From Pseudomonas sivasensis (GTDB lineage Bacteria; Pseudomonadota; Gammaproteobacteria; Pseudomonadales; Pseudomonadaceae), in the NCBI RefSeq assembly GCF_013778505.1, contig NZ_JAAOWU010000004.1:186001-250000 (forward strand): DNA of 64,000 bases, written 5' to 3'. Below the pieces are notes generated by a model. The model had not been told where the DNA came from and ran no database searches. It saw nothing but the letters and a program-made list of their open reading frames with translations. A program made the position numbers and the translations under genes. This document shows positions 18,943 to 28,339 of the stretch, one piece after another; positions within the stretch are counted from its first letter, which is position 1, and each line of letters starts with the position of its first letter.

Positions 18943-20214
18943 TTATAAATGAGTGGTCGCGCCCGCGGCAGCGTAATTCTGATAACTGTTCATCGTTTTT
19001 GCGATCTGCGAAATCTTGCTGGCGTAGGCCGGATCGGTGGCGTAACCGGCTTTTTGCAACTCGCGCACAAACTGTTCCGGGTTGTCGGCCGACTTCACAA
19101 CTTCTTTATAGCGATCATTGCTTTGCAGCAATGTCACCAGGTCGTGGAAGCTGTCCTGGTAGGAGTCGTAGGAACGGAACTGCGCCGTTTCCTTGACCAT
19201 CGCGCCATCGCGAAACTCGCTGGTGATCGCACGCGCCTGACCGCCCTGCCAACTCTGGCCGGCCTTGATGCCGAACAGGTTGTGACTGCTGCTGCCATCT
19301 TCGGCGCGCATCACCGATTTGCCCCAACCGGTTTCCAGGGCGGCCTGGGCCACCAGGTACTTCGGATCGATACCAATGCGCGCCGCAGCCGCCTTGGCCA
19401 TCGGCAGCATGGTGGCGACAAATTCGTCCTGCGAACTGAACGCCTTCTTCGCCGGTGCCAGCGGCGGCTGGGCCACGGCACGGCTGTAGATCTGCATACG
19501 GTCGCTGGGCACCGCAAAACTGCGAGCGGTGCTATTGACGACGTTGTCATCGGAGGCACTGTTACGCAGCGGCGCGGCCTTGGCCTCGGTCGCCACTTGG
19601 GTGCTCGGAACGATGCCGGCGAGCAGGCGATCGGTCAGCTTGCTTGGCAAGGCGATCCGGCGCTGGTTCATCAGCTCCATATCGTTGCTATGGGCAGCAG
19701 CGGCACCGGCCTGGGGCTCTGCCACGCGGTAGGCCCACAACGGACGCTGGCCATTGGAGCGACCCAGCGGACCCTGGGCCTGGGTGCCGGCGGCAATTTC
19801 CGTCGGCACGTCGACTTTCTTAACCGGTTCAGCGGCTGCCGGGCCCTGCAAAGTGGCCGCAGCGGCGTCCACCGGTTTGTTCTTCTGCATCTGGCGCATC
19901 AGCACGTCGGCGAGGCCGATACCACCGCCCTCACGGGACAACGACACCGCCAGTTGCTGGTCGTACATCTCCTGATATTGCTTGGCCGCAGGCGTGTTCA
20001 TCGGGTTGTCTTTGCCCAGGGCCTCGGTGGCCGAGCGCATCGACTTGAGCATCTCGCTCAAGAACAGCGACTCGAACTCCTGCGCCACCTTGCGCATATT
20101 GCCTTCGCTGTTCTTGTCGTCGCCGACCTTGAGCTGATTAAGCCGGTTCAAGTCGGAGTAAGACCCCGAGTCCGCCGTGCTGCTGATCCCGCTCTTGCGC
20201 ATATCCATGGCCAC
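18943..20214 (-). CDS. flgJ: Flagellar rod assembly protein / peptidoglycan hydrolase FlgJ
   Basis: FlgJ caps the growing rod and opens the peptidoglycan. The 423-residue protein has an N-terminal rod-binding domain (about residues 40-105, EFESLFLSEMLKSMR), a long variable linker, and a C-terminal glucosaminidase domain (about 265-415, with IGIDPKYLVAQAALETGWG and NLFGIKAGQSW). It is longer than the 313-residue enterobacterial protein because of the linker. It lies 4 bases after flgI. Confidence 0.96.
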   Translation of the reverse strand: MAMDMRKSGISSTADSGSYSDLNRLNQLKVGDDKNSEGNMRKVAQEFESLFLSEMLKSMRSATEALGKDNPMNTPAAKQYQEMYDQQLAVSLSREGGGIGLADVLMRQMQKNKPVDAAAATLQGPAAAEPVKKVDVPTEIAAGTQAQGPLGRSNGQRPLWAYRVAEPQAGAAAAHSNDMELMNQRRIALPSKLTDRLLAGIVPSTQVATEAKAAPLRNSASDDNVVNSTARSFAVPSDRMQIYSRAVAQPPLAPAKKAFSSQDEFVATMLPMAKAAAARIGIDPKYLVAQAALETGWGKSVMRAEDGSSSHNLFGIKAGQSWQGGQARAITSEFRDGAMVKETAQFRSYDSYQDSFHDLVTLLQSNDRYKEVVKSADNPEQFVRELQKAGYATDPAYASKISQIAKTMNSYQNYAAAGATTHL

Positions 20215-20218
20215 GGCC

Positions 20219-21334
20219 TCAGATTACGATCAGGTCGGCTTGCAAGGCGCCGGCCTGTTTCAGGGCTTCAAGAATTGCCATCAAGTCGCCTGGCGCAGCG
20301 CCCACCTGGTTCACCGCGCGGACAATCTCATCCAACGTGGTGCCAGGGCCGAACTTGAACATCGGCTTGGCTTCCTGCTGAGCATTGACCCGCGAGCGCG
20401 GCACTACCGCCGTCTGGCCATTGGACAACGGCCCAGGCTGGCTGACGATCGGGTCTTCGGTGATGGTCACGGTCAGGCTGCCGTGGGTCACCGCTGCCGG
20501 CGACACCTTGACGTTCTGGCCGATCACGATGGTGCCGGTGCGCGAGTTGATGATGACTTTGGCCACCGCCTGGCCTGGGTCGACTTCAAGGTTTTCCAGG
20601 ATCGACAGGTAATCCACACGCTGGCTTGGGTCCAGCGGCGCAGTTACACGGATCGAGCCGCCGTCGATGGCCTGGGCCACGCCAGGGCCGAGCATGTCGT
20701 TGATCTTGTCGACCACGCGCTTGGCGGTGGTGAAGTCGGAACGGTTGAGGTTCAGGGTCAGGCTGTTGCCTTGGTTGAAACCACTGGGCACGGTACGTTC
20801 CACCGTGGCACCGCCAGGAATGCGACCGGCCGATGGCACGTTGACGGTAATCTTCGAACCGTCACGACCTTCGGCGTCAAACCCACCCACCACCAGGTTG
20901 CCCTGGGCGATGGCATAGACGTTACCGTCGATACCTTTAAGCGGCGTCATCAGCAGCGTGCCGCCGCGCAGGCTTTTCGAGTTACCGATGGAGGCCACGG
21001 TGATGTCCACCACCTGACCCGGCTTGGAGAACGCCGGCAAGTCGGCACTGATAGACACGGCCGCGACGTTCTTGAGCTGCACGTTACCCGAGCCCGCCGG
21101 CACCTTGATGCCGAACTGCGAGAGCATATTGTTGAAGGTCTGCAGAGTGAACGGAGTCTGGGTGGTCTGGTCACCCGTGCCGTTGAGCCCCACTACCAGG
21201 CCGTAACCGATCAACTGGTTGGAACGCACGCCGGAGATGCTCGCAATGTCTTTCAGGCGCTCGGCCTGGGCGACAGCGCTTAACGAAAGCAGGAGTGCGG
21301 CAGCCATCAGCTGTTTGAGTTTCAAAGTGGCCAC
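20219..21334 (-). CDS. flgI: Flagellar P-ring protein FlgI
   Basis: FlgI forms the periplasmic P ring around the rod. The 371-residue precursor starts with a Sec signal peptide ([16 protein letters not shown], cleavage after about residue 24) followed by the family start [21 protein letters not shown]. The ATG directly abuts the flgH stop codon. Confidence 0.97.
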   Translation of the reverse strand: MATLKLKQLMAAALLLSLSAVAQAERLKDIASISGVRSNQLIGYGLVVGLNGTGDQTTQTPFTLQTFNNMLSQFGIKVPAGSGNVQLKNVAAVSISADLPAFSKPGQVVDITVASIGNSKSLRGGTLLMTPLKGIDGNVYAIAQGNLVVGGFDAEGRDGSKITVNVPSAGRIPGGATVERTVPSGFNQGNSLTLNLNRSDFTTAKRVVDKINDMLGPGVAQAIDGGSIRVTAPLDPSQRVDYLSILENLEVDPGQAVAKVIINSRTGTIVIGQNVKVSPAAVTHGSLTVTITEDPIVSQPGPLSNGQTAVVPRSRVNAQQEAKPMFKFGPGTTLDEIVRAVNQVGAAPGDLMAILEALKQAGALQADLIVI

Positions 21335-22030
21335 CTAGAAAGGGAACAGCGGGCTAAGGAAGAAACGGTCGAACCAACCCGGCTGGCTCGCATCAGCAAA
21401 CGAACCCGTACCCGAGTAGGTAATGCGTGCATCGGCAATCCGTGTCGACGGCACGGTGTTGTCGGTGGCGATGTCATCGGCACGGACCATGCCGGCGATG
21501 CGCACCAGTTCATCACCGGTATTGAGGGTCATCCACTTTTCACCGCGTACCGCGATGATGCCGTTAGGCAACACGTCGGCCACGGTCACGGTGATCGAAC
21601 CGGTCAGTGTGTTGCCTTGCGCCGCAGCGCTCTTGCCGTTGGTAGCACGGTCGCCGCTGTAGCCGGCATCGAGGCTCAAGTCACCGCTGCCCAATGGGTT
21701 ATTGGTGTTCGGCACACCGCCGAACAGCGAGGACAGGCCAATGCTGGCCTTGCTGGTCTTGCCGATCTGCGAGTTGGCGTTCTTGCTGGCCTGGGTCCGC
21801 TCGTTAAGGGTGATGGTGATGATGTCACCAACCCGGAACGCCTTGCGGTCGCTGTACAGGTTCTGTTCGAAACCCGCCTGGTAGATCGAGCCATTGTTGG
21901 CCGCCGCCGGCAACGGCGTGCGCGGCAACACCGGCGCGTAGTACGGGTCATTGGGTTTGGGCGTCGGGGCGACACAGCCCGCGAGCACGGCAATCCCACT
22001 CAATGCCAAAACGGAAACATAGCGATTCAT
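21335..22030 (-). CDS. flgH: Flagellar L-ring lipoprotein FlgH
   Basis: FlgH forms the outer-membrane L ring. The 231-residue precursor has a lipoprotein signal with lipobox LAGC at C19, and the family core [16 protein letters not shown] and [17 protein letters not shown]. It ends in an aromatic residue, PLFPF. It lies 53 bases after flgG and directly before flgI. Confidence 0.97.
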   Translation of the reverse strand: MNRYVSVLALSGIAVLAGCVAPTPKPNDPYYAPVLPRTPLPAAANNGSIYQAGFEQNLYSDRKAFRVGDIITITLNERTQASKNANSQIGKTSKASIGLSSLFGGVPNTNNPLGSGDLSLDAGYSGDRATNGKSAAAQGNTLTGSITVTVADVLPNGIIAVRGEKWMTLNTGDELVRIAGMVRADDIATDNTVPSTRIADARITYSGTGSFADASQPGWFDRFFLSPLFPF

Positions 22031-22083
22031 GACCCATACCTCACGGTGTTGCAGGCGCCTTCAAGAGCGCCCCATAGACTTGA

Positions 22084-22869
22084 TTACAGATTCTGCGTTA
22101 CGAACGAGAGCATCTGGTCGGCGGTGGAAATCACCTTGGAGTTCATCTCGTAGGCGCGCTGAGTGGTGATCATGTTGACCATCTCTTCAACGGTGCTCAC
22201 GTTGGAGGTTTCCAGGGTGCTTTGCAGCGTGGTGCCGAAACCGTTCAGGCCAGGGGTGCCGATTTGCGGCGCGCCGCTGGAGGCGGTTTCCAGGAACAGG
22301 TTATTACCCATGGCCTGCAGGCCAGCCGGGTTGATGAAGTCGGCGGTTTGCAGGTTGCCGATCACTTGCGATGCCGGGTTACCGGCCACGGTGATGGACA
22401 CGGTGCCGTCGTTGCCGACGGTGAAGGTCTGGGCGTTGTTCGGCACGACGATGGCCGGTTCCAGGGCGAAACCGTTGGCCGTCACGATCTGGCCGTTGGC
22501 GTCCAGGTGGAACGTGCCGTCACGGGTGTACGAAGTGGTCCCATCCGGTTGCAGGATCTGGAAGAACCCCTTGCCGTTGATAGCCATGTCGAGCGGCTGG
22601 CCGGTTTGCTGCAGGTTACCGGCGTTGAAGTTCTTCTGGGTGCCGACGATTTGCACACCGGTACCCAATTGCAGGCCCGACGGCAATTCGCTGTCCTGGG
22701 TCGACTGGGCGCCTGGCTGGCGCTTGATCTGATAGAGCAAGTCCTGGAACTCGGCGCGGTCACGTTTGAAGCCCGTGGTCGACACGTTGGCCAAGTTGTT
22801 GGAAATGGTGGTCAGGTTGGTGTCCTGGGCGGACAGACCTGTTTTGGCAACCCATAGAGCCGGAAGCAT
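22084..22869 (-). CDS. flgG: Flagellar distal rod protein FlgG
   Basis: FlgG makes the distal rod. The 261-residue protein has the rod/hook N-terminus (LWVAKTGLSAQDTNLTTISN, NLANVSTTGFKRDRAEF) and the C-terminal flagellar basal-body domain (EEMVNMITTQRAYEMNSKVI). Length is standard. It follows flgF by 62 bases. Confidence 0.97.
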   Translation of the reverse strand: MLPALWVAKTGLSAQDTNLTTISNNLANVSTTGFKRDRAEFQDLLYQIKRQPGAQSTQDSELPSGLQLGTGVQIVGTQKNFNAGNLQQTGQPLDMAINGKGFFQILQPDGTTSYTRDGTFHLDANGQIVTANGFALEPAIVVPNNAQTFTVGNDGTVSITVAGNPASQVIGNLQTADFINPAGLQAMGNNLFLETASSGAPQIGTPGLNGFGTTLQSTLETSNVSTVEEMVNMITTQRAYEMNSKVISTADQMLSFVTQNL

Positions 22870-22931
22870 GGTGTTCTCCTTCGTGCGCCTGTTTGTTGGC
22901 GCCGTTTAGCAAATTAGTGAGTGAGCGCTGA

Positions 22932-23672
22932 TCAGCTCATCTGCATGACGCGAGTCATGGCCTGGTCGTCTTCTTTGGCGCTGTTCATCATCTTGATGTG
23001 CAGCTCGAACTGCTTGGAAAGCGCCAGCACTGCCGTCATTTCTTCCACGGCATTGACGTTGCTTGCCTGCAGGAAACCCGAGGTCAGCTTGACACTCGCA
23101 TCGGCCACGGCCGGCTGGCCATCTTTGGTGTGAATGGTGCCATCGAGGCCTTTATTCATATTCTTCAGGTCAGGCTGGACCAGCTTGATCCGGTCCACTT
23201 CAGCCATCACCCGTGGGCCTTCGCCCATGGCGCGGATGCTGATGGTGCCGTCGGAACCAACTTCGATCTTCTGCTGGGGCGGCACGGCAATCGGGCCACC
23301 GTTGCCCATGATCGGCATGCCGTTACCGGCGCGCAGCACGCCCAACGCATCGACGTTCATGCTGGCGCTGCGCACATAGGCTTCGCTGCCATCCGGGGTT
23401 TGCACCGCCATCCAACCGTCGCCGTTGACCGCCACGTCCAGATCACGACCGGTTTCGATCATCGCGCCGGGAGTGAAGTCGGTGGCTGGACGTTCGGTCA
23501 GGGCAAACGCCCGCGCCGGAAAGCTGTCACCGAACACCGGCATCGAACGCGCCTGTTCCAGGTCACGTTGAAAGCCGTTGGTGGAAATGTTCGCCAAGTT
23601 GTTGGCATGGGCCTTCTGCGCCAGAGCATTCTGGCTGGCGCCGGTCATTGCCACATAAAGGTACTTGTCCAC
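22932..23672 (-). CDS. flgF: Flagellar proximal rod protein FlgF (GTG start)
   Basis: FlgF is a proximal rod subunit. The frame is open to 23708, but the family N-terminus DKYLYVAMTGASQ begins at the GTG at 23672, which has a strong GAGGAAAG ribosome site; the resulting 246-residue length is normal. The C-terminal basal-body domain (VEEMTAVLALSKQFELHIKM) is present. It is the first gene of flgFGHIJKL, with a sigma54-like promoter at 23730-23744. Confidence 0.96.
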   Translation of the reverse strand: MDKYLYVAMTGASQNALAQKAHANNLANISTNGFQRDLEQARSMPVFGDSFPARAFALTERPATDFTPGAMIETGRDLDVAVNGDGWMAVQTPDGSEAYVRSASMNVDALGVLRAGNGMPIMGNGGPIAVPPQQKIEVGSDGTISIRAMGEGPRVMAEVDRIKLVQPDLKNMNKGLDGTIHTKDGQPAVADASVKLTSGFLQASNVNAVEEMTAVLALSKQFELHIKMMNSAKEDDQAMTRVMQMS

Positions 23673-23729
23673 ATTCTTTCCTCTTTCTGACGCAGGCTTG
23701 CCGCCCACCGCTGTACTGATGAGGCTTAA

Positions 23730-23744
23730 GCAATTTGCGAACCA
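23730..23744 (-). promoter_or_regulatory. Probable sigma54 promoter of flgF operon
   Basis: The minus strand reads TGGTTC, five bases (GCAAA), then TTGC, with the invariant GG and GC correctly spaced. It lies about 58 bases upstream of the flgF start. RpoN control of flgFGHIJKL is known in Pseudomonas. Confidence 0.6.
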
Positions 23745-23886
23745 ACTTTTAAAAAAAGGGGAAAGACCAGGCAGGACGGGGGTTTGCGTTGAGTCAGCAG
23801 GATTTGAAGGACTGGGGATAGTCGAAAAAACGGCGGACTACTGCCGCTTACGGCAACGACGTAGATCAAATGTGAGAGCGAGCTTG

Positions 23887-23935
23887 CTGTGGTGAGCGGG
23901 CTTGCCCCACGCCGGGCTGCGAAGCAGCCCCCCCA
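23887..23935. repeat. REP-like element downstream of phhR
   Basis: The core GTGGTGAGCGGGCTTGCCCC is a Pseudomonas REP-type sequence, followed by a small hairpin GGGCTGC-GAA-GCAGCCC. It lies 11 bases past the phhR stop. A close relative of the same core lies at 34057-34101 downstream of the patatin gene. Confidence 0.65.
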
Positions 23936-23945
23936 ACCACACAGG

Positions 23946-25508
23946 TTATTTATCAGCCTTCAGAATTTCGTAATCGCGCAACTTATTGGCTATGGTGGTG
24001 TGCGATACCCCAAGCCGCTTGCCCAACTGCCGGCTGCTCGGGTGCTCGGCATACAGGCTCTCCAGCACCGCCTTCTCGAACCGTCCGACGATCGCCTCCA
24101 ACCCACCCTCCAGGGAAAAATCGCCAAGCGGCTGACGCACGCCATAATCCGGCAAGCGAATATGCTCGGCCTTGACCGTCCCGCCCTCGCACAACGACAC
24201 GGCCTGGAACAGCACGTTTTCCAACTGCCGCACATTGCCCGGCCAGTGGTAGTGACTGAGTCGCTCCATCGCCGCCGGCGCCAGCTTGGGCAGTGGGCAG
24301 CCGATCTGACGGCTGGCCTGGTCAAGAAAGTGGTCAACCAACGGCCCCAGCCCATCAAGGCATTCGCGCAGTGGTGGGATGTGCAACGACAGCACGTTGA
24401 GGCGGTGATAAAGGTCCTGGCGGAATTCGCCACGGGCGCAGAGTTCGGACAAATCCACCTGGGTTGCGCAGATCACCCGCACATCCAAGTACACCTCCTC
24501 ATCACTGCCCACCCGACGGAAGCAACCATCCTGCAGGAAGCGCAGCAATTTCACCTGCAAGCGCGCACTCATTTCCCCCACGCCATCGAGAAACAACGTA
24601 CCGCCCGCCGTCAGCTCCAGCAGCCCGAGCTTGCCTTCGGCCCGCGCGCCTTCGAACGCGCCGGGGCCATAGCCAAACAACTCGGTCTCAGCCATCGACT
24701 CCGGCAGACCAGCACAATTGAGCGCCATCAGCGGCGATTGCCCACGGGGGCTGGCCAGGTGGCAGGCGCGGGCCAGCAATTCTTTGCCAGTGCCGGTTTC
24801 GCCTTCTATTAATAGCGGTGCGTCCAACGGCGCCATGCGCCGGGCTTCACGTACCACCGCCGCCATGACTTTGGAGCTTTGGAAGATGCTGTCAAAGCCG
24901 CGCAGTTCCTGCTTGCGCACGTTGTAGATGCGCTCGCCCACGCGGTCGGCGCGGTGCAGGGTCAGCACCGCGCCAGCCATGGCCTCGCTGTCGTCGTGCT
25001 CGGAGGATTGCAGTGGCGCTATGTCCGCCAGGAACACGTCACCCTTAACCTTGACCCGCAGACCATTGATCCGCGACTTGCTCGCGCGCACCAGTTCCGG
25101 CAAGTCGAAGTCCTCGGCGTAGCGCGACAGCGGAATACCCGGAACTTCGTCCACGCGCACCCCGAGCAACTGCGCCGCCGCGCGGTTGGCGGCGACAATG
25201 GAGCCGCCCATGTCGATGGACAGCACCGGAAACTCCAACGCACCGAGCAAGGCATTGAGCTCCATGTGCCGGCGCTCGCTGGGCATCAGCCCTACCCTTT
25301 TCACGCCAAACACCCCGGCAATGGCTTCGAACTGCGGACGTAATGCCTGGAACTGCATGTTCACCAGGTTCGGACAAAACAGGTAAATGGCATTTCCATG
25401 CTCACCACCGACCTCGCCCTTGGCGACGTTGACGCCGTACTCCACCAACAGATTGAGAATGTCCCGCAATATGCCGATGCGGTTTTGGCAGTGCACTTTG
25501 ATACGCAT
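23946..25508 (-). CDS. phhR: Aromatic amino acid regulator PhhR (TyrR family)
   Basis: PhhR controls phenylalanine and tyrosine catabolism. The 520-residue protein has an N-terminal ACT domain (residues 1-70), a PAS domain (about 80-190), an AAA+ domain with Walker A GETGTGKE at 236-243 and Walker B GGTLFLDGVGEM, and a C-terminal TyrR-type helix-turn-helix (RQLGKRLGVSHTTIANKLRD). The sigma54-contact loop is GAFEGA (283-288), not GAFTGA, so it is predicted to act at sigma70 promoters as TyrR does. It is divergent from phhABC across 258 bases. Confidence 0.95.
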   Translation of the reverse strand: MRIKVHCQNRIGILRDILNLLVEYGVNVAKGEVGGEHGNAIYLFCPNLVNMQFQALRPQFEAIAGVFGVKRVGLMPSERRHMELNALLGALEFPVLSIDMGGSIVAANRAAAQLLGVRVDEVPGIPLSRYAEDFDLPELVRASKSRINGLRVKVKGDVFLADIAPLQSSEHDDSEAMAGAVLTLHRADRVGERIYNVRKQELRGFDSIFQSSKVMAAVVREARRMAPLDAPLLIEGETGTGKELLARACHLASPRGQSPLMALNCAGLPESMAETELFGYGPGAFEGARAEGKLGLLELTAGGTLFLDGVGEMSARLQVKLLRFLQDGCFRRVGSDEEVYLDVRVICATQVDLSELCARGEFRQDLYHRLNVLSLHIPPLRECLDGLGPLVDHFLDQASRQIGCPLPKLAPAAMERLSHYHWPGNVRQLENVLFQAVSLCEGGTVKAEHIRLPDYGVRQPLGDFSLEGGLEAIVGRFEKAVLESLYAEHPSSRQLGKRLGVSHTTIANKLRDYEILKADK

Positions 25509-25641
25509 GAAAGGGCCCGAAAAAGTGGGTAGGCGCCGCGTCTTTTTGTCGCTGGGCGCAGATAGTCGTCAAGATTATGTGACAGCTTATGTGCTTTTCA
25601 CAGCCCAACGGCGCGATGAACCACACAAGCGTAACGATTAA

Positions 25642-25671
25642 TTTACGAAAATCGGTATTTTTTCCTACAAT
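25642..25671 (+). promoter_or_regulatory. Candidate sigma70 promoter of phhABC
   Basis: TTTACG (25642-25647), an 18-base spacer and TACAAT (25666-25671) resemble -35/-10 elements facing phhA, about 95 bases upstream of its start. No -24/-12 promoter was found between phhR and phhA. PhhR binding sites were not recognised with confidence. Confidence 0.45.
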
Positions 25672-25766
25672 ATCCGCTCACAAACAGATGGAATCCTGCT
25701 CCGCGCGGGTTATCAATAGGTTCATCGCAGGACATAACAAGAACGAATGCCTAGCAGGAGAGCCGT

Positions 25767-26558
25767 ATGAAGCAGACGCACTACGTGGCCCGCGAGCCCG
25801 ATGCGCAAGGTTTTATCCACTACCCGCCGGAAGAACACGCGGTGTGGAACACTCTGATCACGCGCCAGTTGAAAGTGATCGAAGGCCGCGCTTGCCAGGA
25901 ATACCTGGACGGTATCGACAAACTTGGCCTGCCCCTGGACCGCATTCCACAGTTGGGCGAAATCAATAAAGTGCTGGCCGAGACCACCGGCTGGCAAGTG
26001 GCCCGGGTCCCCGCGCTGATCCCCTTTCAGACCTTCTTCGAATTGCTCGCTAACAAGCAATTTCCGGTGGCGACATTTATTCGTACCCGTGAAGAACTGG
26101 ACTACCTGCAAGAGCCGGATATTTTCCACGAGATCTTTGGCCACTGCCCACTGCTGACCAACCCCTGGTTCGCCGAATTCACTCACACGTACGGCAAGCT
26201 CGGCTTGGCGGCCAGCAAGGAGCAACGGGTGTACCTGGCGCGCCTGTACTGGATGACCATCGAGTTCGGCTTGGTGGATACGCCCGAGGGTCGGCGCATC
26301 TACGGTGGCGGGATTTTGTCGTCGCCCAAGGAAAGCGTGTACTGCCTGTCGGACGAGCCCGAGCACCAGGCCTTCGACCCGCTGGAAGCGATGCGCACGC
26401 CGTATCGCATCGACATCCTCCAACCGCTGTATTTCGTACTGCCCAACCTCAAGCGCCTGTTCGAAGTCGCGCAGGAAGACATCATGGGCATGGTCGAGCG
26501 CGGTATGCAGCTTGGGTTGCATGCGCCGAAATTCCCGCCAAAACCCAAGGCCGCATGA
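25767..26558 (+). CDS. phhA: Phenylalanine 4-monooxygenase PhhA
   Basis: This enzyme hydroxylates phenylalanine to tyrosine with tetrahydropterin and O2, using non-haem iron. The 263-residue protein has the bacterial single-domain form. The iron ligands H121 and H126 (DIFHEIFGHCP) and E166 (YWMTIEFGL) are all present. A strong ribosome site (AGGAG) precedes the ATG. It is followed by the cofactor-recycling enzyme phhB and the aminotransferase phhC on the same strand. Confidence 0.98.
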   Translation: MKQTHYVAREPDAQGFIHYPPEEHAVWNTLITRQLKVIEGRACQEYLDGIDKLGLPLDRIPQLGEINKVLAETTGWQVARVPALIPFQTFFELLANKQFPVATFIRTREELDYLQEPDIFHEIFGHCPLLTNPWFAEFTHTYGKLGLAASKEQRVYLARLYWMTIEFGLVDTPEGRRIYGGGILSSPKESVYCLSDEPEHQAFDPLEAMRTPYRIDILQPLYFVLPNLKRLFEVAQEDIMGMVERGMQLGLHAPKFPPKPKAA

Positions 26559-26663
26559 ACCGTGGCTTTTAAGGCCAGGTGAGTCTGTTCCCTGGCCCCG
26601 CGTTGCTTTAGGGTGACGCCACTGACGACCGTTTTTAAACACTCGAATTCAGGACACCACCAC

Positions 26664-27020
26664 ATGACCACCTTGAACCAAGCCCACTGCGAAGCCTGCC
26701 GCGCCGATGCCCCACAAGTCAGCGATGAAGAATTGCCGGTGCTGCTCAAGCAGATCCCAGACTGGAACATCGAAGTCCGCGACGGCGTGATGCAGTTGGA
26801 AAAGGTTTTTCTGTTCAAGAACTTCAAATTCGCCCTGGCCTTTACCAACGCCATGGGTGAAATCTCCGAAGCCGAAGGCCATCACCCGGGCCTGCTCACC
26901 GAATGGGGCAAAGTCACCGTGACGTGGTGGAGCCACTCCATCAAAGGCCTGCACCGCAACGACTTCATCATGGCCGCCCGCACCGACGAAGTGGCCAAGG
27001 ACGCCGAGGGCCGCAAGTAA
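26664..27020 (+). CDS. phhB: Pterin-4a-carbinolamine dehydratase PhhB
   Basis: PhhB dehydrates the carbinolamine formed by PhhA, returning the pterin cofactor to the cycle. The 118-residue protein carries the family signature [20 protein letters not shown] followed by GLHRND. The frame is open to an upstream start at 26613, but the ATG at 26664 gives the standard N-terminus and size. It lies 105 bases after phhA and overlaps the start of phhC. Confidence 0.97.
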   Translation: MTTLNQAHCEACRADAPQVSDEELPVLLKQIPDWNIEVRDGVMQLEKVFLFKNFKFALAFTNAMGEISEAEGHHPGLLTEWGKVTVTWWSHSIKGLHRNDFIMAARTDEVAKDAEGRK

Positions 27021-28213
27021 TGCATTTCGATGCCATTGGCCGCGTGCCCGGCGACCCGATCCTCGGGCTGATGGACCTGTATGCCCAGGACACCAACCCG
27101 AACAAGTTCGACCTCGGCGTGGGCGTCTATAAAGATGATCAGGGCCTGACGCCGATTCCCCATTCGGTGAAGCTCGCCGAACAGCGCCTGGTTGACACCC
27201 AAACCACCAAAACGTACATCGGCGGCCACGGCAATGCAGCGTTCGGCACATTGATCAGCGAGCTGGTCCTCGGTGCCGATTCTGCACTTATCCGTGAACG
27301 CCGGGCCGGCGCCACGCAAACCCCGGGTGGTACCGGTGCTTTGCGCCTCAGTGCCGACTTCATCGCTCAAAACCTTCCAGGACGCGGCGTGTGGCTGAGC
27401 AACCCGACCTGGCCAATCCACGAAAGCATCTTTGCCAAGGCCGGGCTCAAGGTCAGCCACTATCCGTATGTAGGCGCCGACAACCGCCTAGATGTGGAGG
27501 CGATGCTAGCGACCCTTTCCACCGTGCCAAAAGGTGATGTGGTGCTGCTGCACGCGTGCTGCCACAACCCCACCGGGTTCGACCTGTCCCAGGATGACTG
27601 GCGCCACGTGCTGCAGATCGTGCGCGAGCGCCAACTGCTGCCACTGATCGACTTCGCCTACCAGGGCTTCGGCGATGGCCTGGAGCAGGACGCCTGGGCG
27701 GTGCGCTTGTTTGCCAGAGAGTTGCCGGAAGTATTGGTCACCAGCTCGTGCTCGAAAAACTTCGGCCTGTACAGCGACCGTGTTGGCGCGCTGATCGTGT
27801 GCGCTGCAGACGCCGAGAAGCTGACGGATGTACGCAGCCAACTGGCGAATATCGCGCGTAATCTGTGGTCTACGCCGCCGGACCATGGTGCGGCAGTGGT
27901 CGCGACTATCCTCGGTGATGCCGAGCTGAAAAAGCAGTGGAGCGAGGAAGTCGAAGCCATGCGTGCGCGGATCGCGCAGTTGCGTTCCGGACTGGTGGAG
28001 GCGTTGGCGCCCCATGGTTTATCGGAGCGCTTTGCGCACATCGGCGCACAACGCGGGATGTTTTCCTATACCGGTTTGAGTGCCGAGCAGGTCAAGCAAC
28101 TGAGGGAAAAGCACAGCGTGTATATGGTCAGTTCGGGGCGAGCCAACGTGGCGGGTATTGATGCGACACGCCTGACACTCCTGGCCGAAGCCATCGCCGA
28201 CGTCTCCAACTGA
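27020..28213 (+). CDS. phhC: Aromatic amino acid aminotransferase PhhC
   Basis: This class I pyridoxal-phosphate aminotransferase converts tyrosine or phenylalanine to its keto acid. The 397-residue protein shows the AspC/TyrB pattern, with the PLP lysine K246 in SSCSKNFGLYSDRVG, and HACCHNPTGFD in the cofactor site. The ATG shares its A with the phhB stop (TAATG), so the two are translationally coupled; an upstream in-frame start at 26903 lies inside phhB and is rejected. Together with PhhA and PhhB it feeds the homogentisate pathway, whose genes are not here. Confidence 0.95.
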   Translation: MHFDAIGRVPGDPILGLMDLYAQDTNPNKFDLGVGVYKDDQGLTPIPHSVKLAEQRLVDTQTTKTYIGGHGNAAFGTLISELVLGADSALIRERRAGATQTPGGTGALRLSADFIAQNLPGRGVWLSNPTWPIHESIFAKAGLKVSHYPYVGADNRLDVEAMLATLSTVPKGDVVLLHACCHNPTGFDLSQDDWRHVLQIVRERQLLPLIDFAYQGFGDGLEQDAWAVRLFARELPEVLVTSSCSKNFGLYSDRVGALIVCAADAEKLTDVRSQLANIARNLWSTPPDHGAAVVATILGDAELKKQWSEEVEAMRARIAQLRSGLVEALAPHGLSERFAHIGAQRGMFSYTGLSAEQVKQLREKHSVYMVSSGRANVAGIDATRLTLLAEAIADVSN

Positions 28214-28227
28214 CGAAACCGGGACTG

Positions 28228-28324
28228 AAAATGTGGGAGGGGGCTTGCTCCCGATGGCAGTGGGTCAGTGACAGGTGTACTGGCTGACACTCCCTCATCG
28301 GGGGCAAACCCCCTCCCACATTTT
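28228..28324. repeat. REPIN (paired inverted REP sequences)
   Basis: Two REP units in inverted orientation, AAAATGTGGGAGGGGG (28228-28243) and CCCCCTCCCACATTTT (28309-28324), flank a 65-base centre. The element lies between two convergent genes. An almost identical element is at 60379-60472. This is the GTGGGAGGGGGCTTGC family described in P. fluorescens. Confidence 0.9.
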
Positions 28325-28339
28325 GACCGAGTACACCCT

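Noticed and set aside
17475..19196. A 573-codon open frame on the plus strand opposite flgK and flgJ
   Set aside because: It is antisense to two certain genes, has the Arg/His/Gly-rich composition of a shadow frame, and no family motif.
25509..25766. A -24/-12 promoter or a TyrR box before phhA
   Set aside because: No GG-10-GC pair with the right flanks and no TGTAAA-6-TTTACA match were found; only short imperfect repeats exist.
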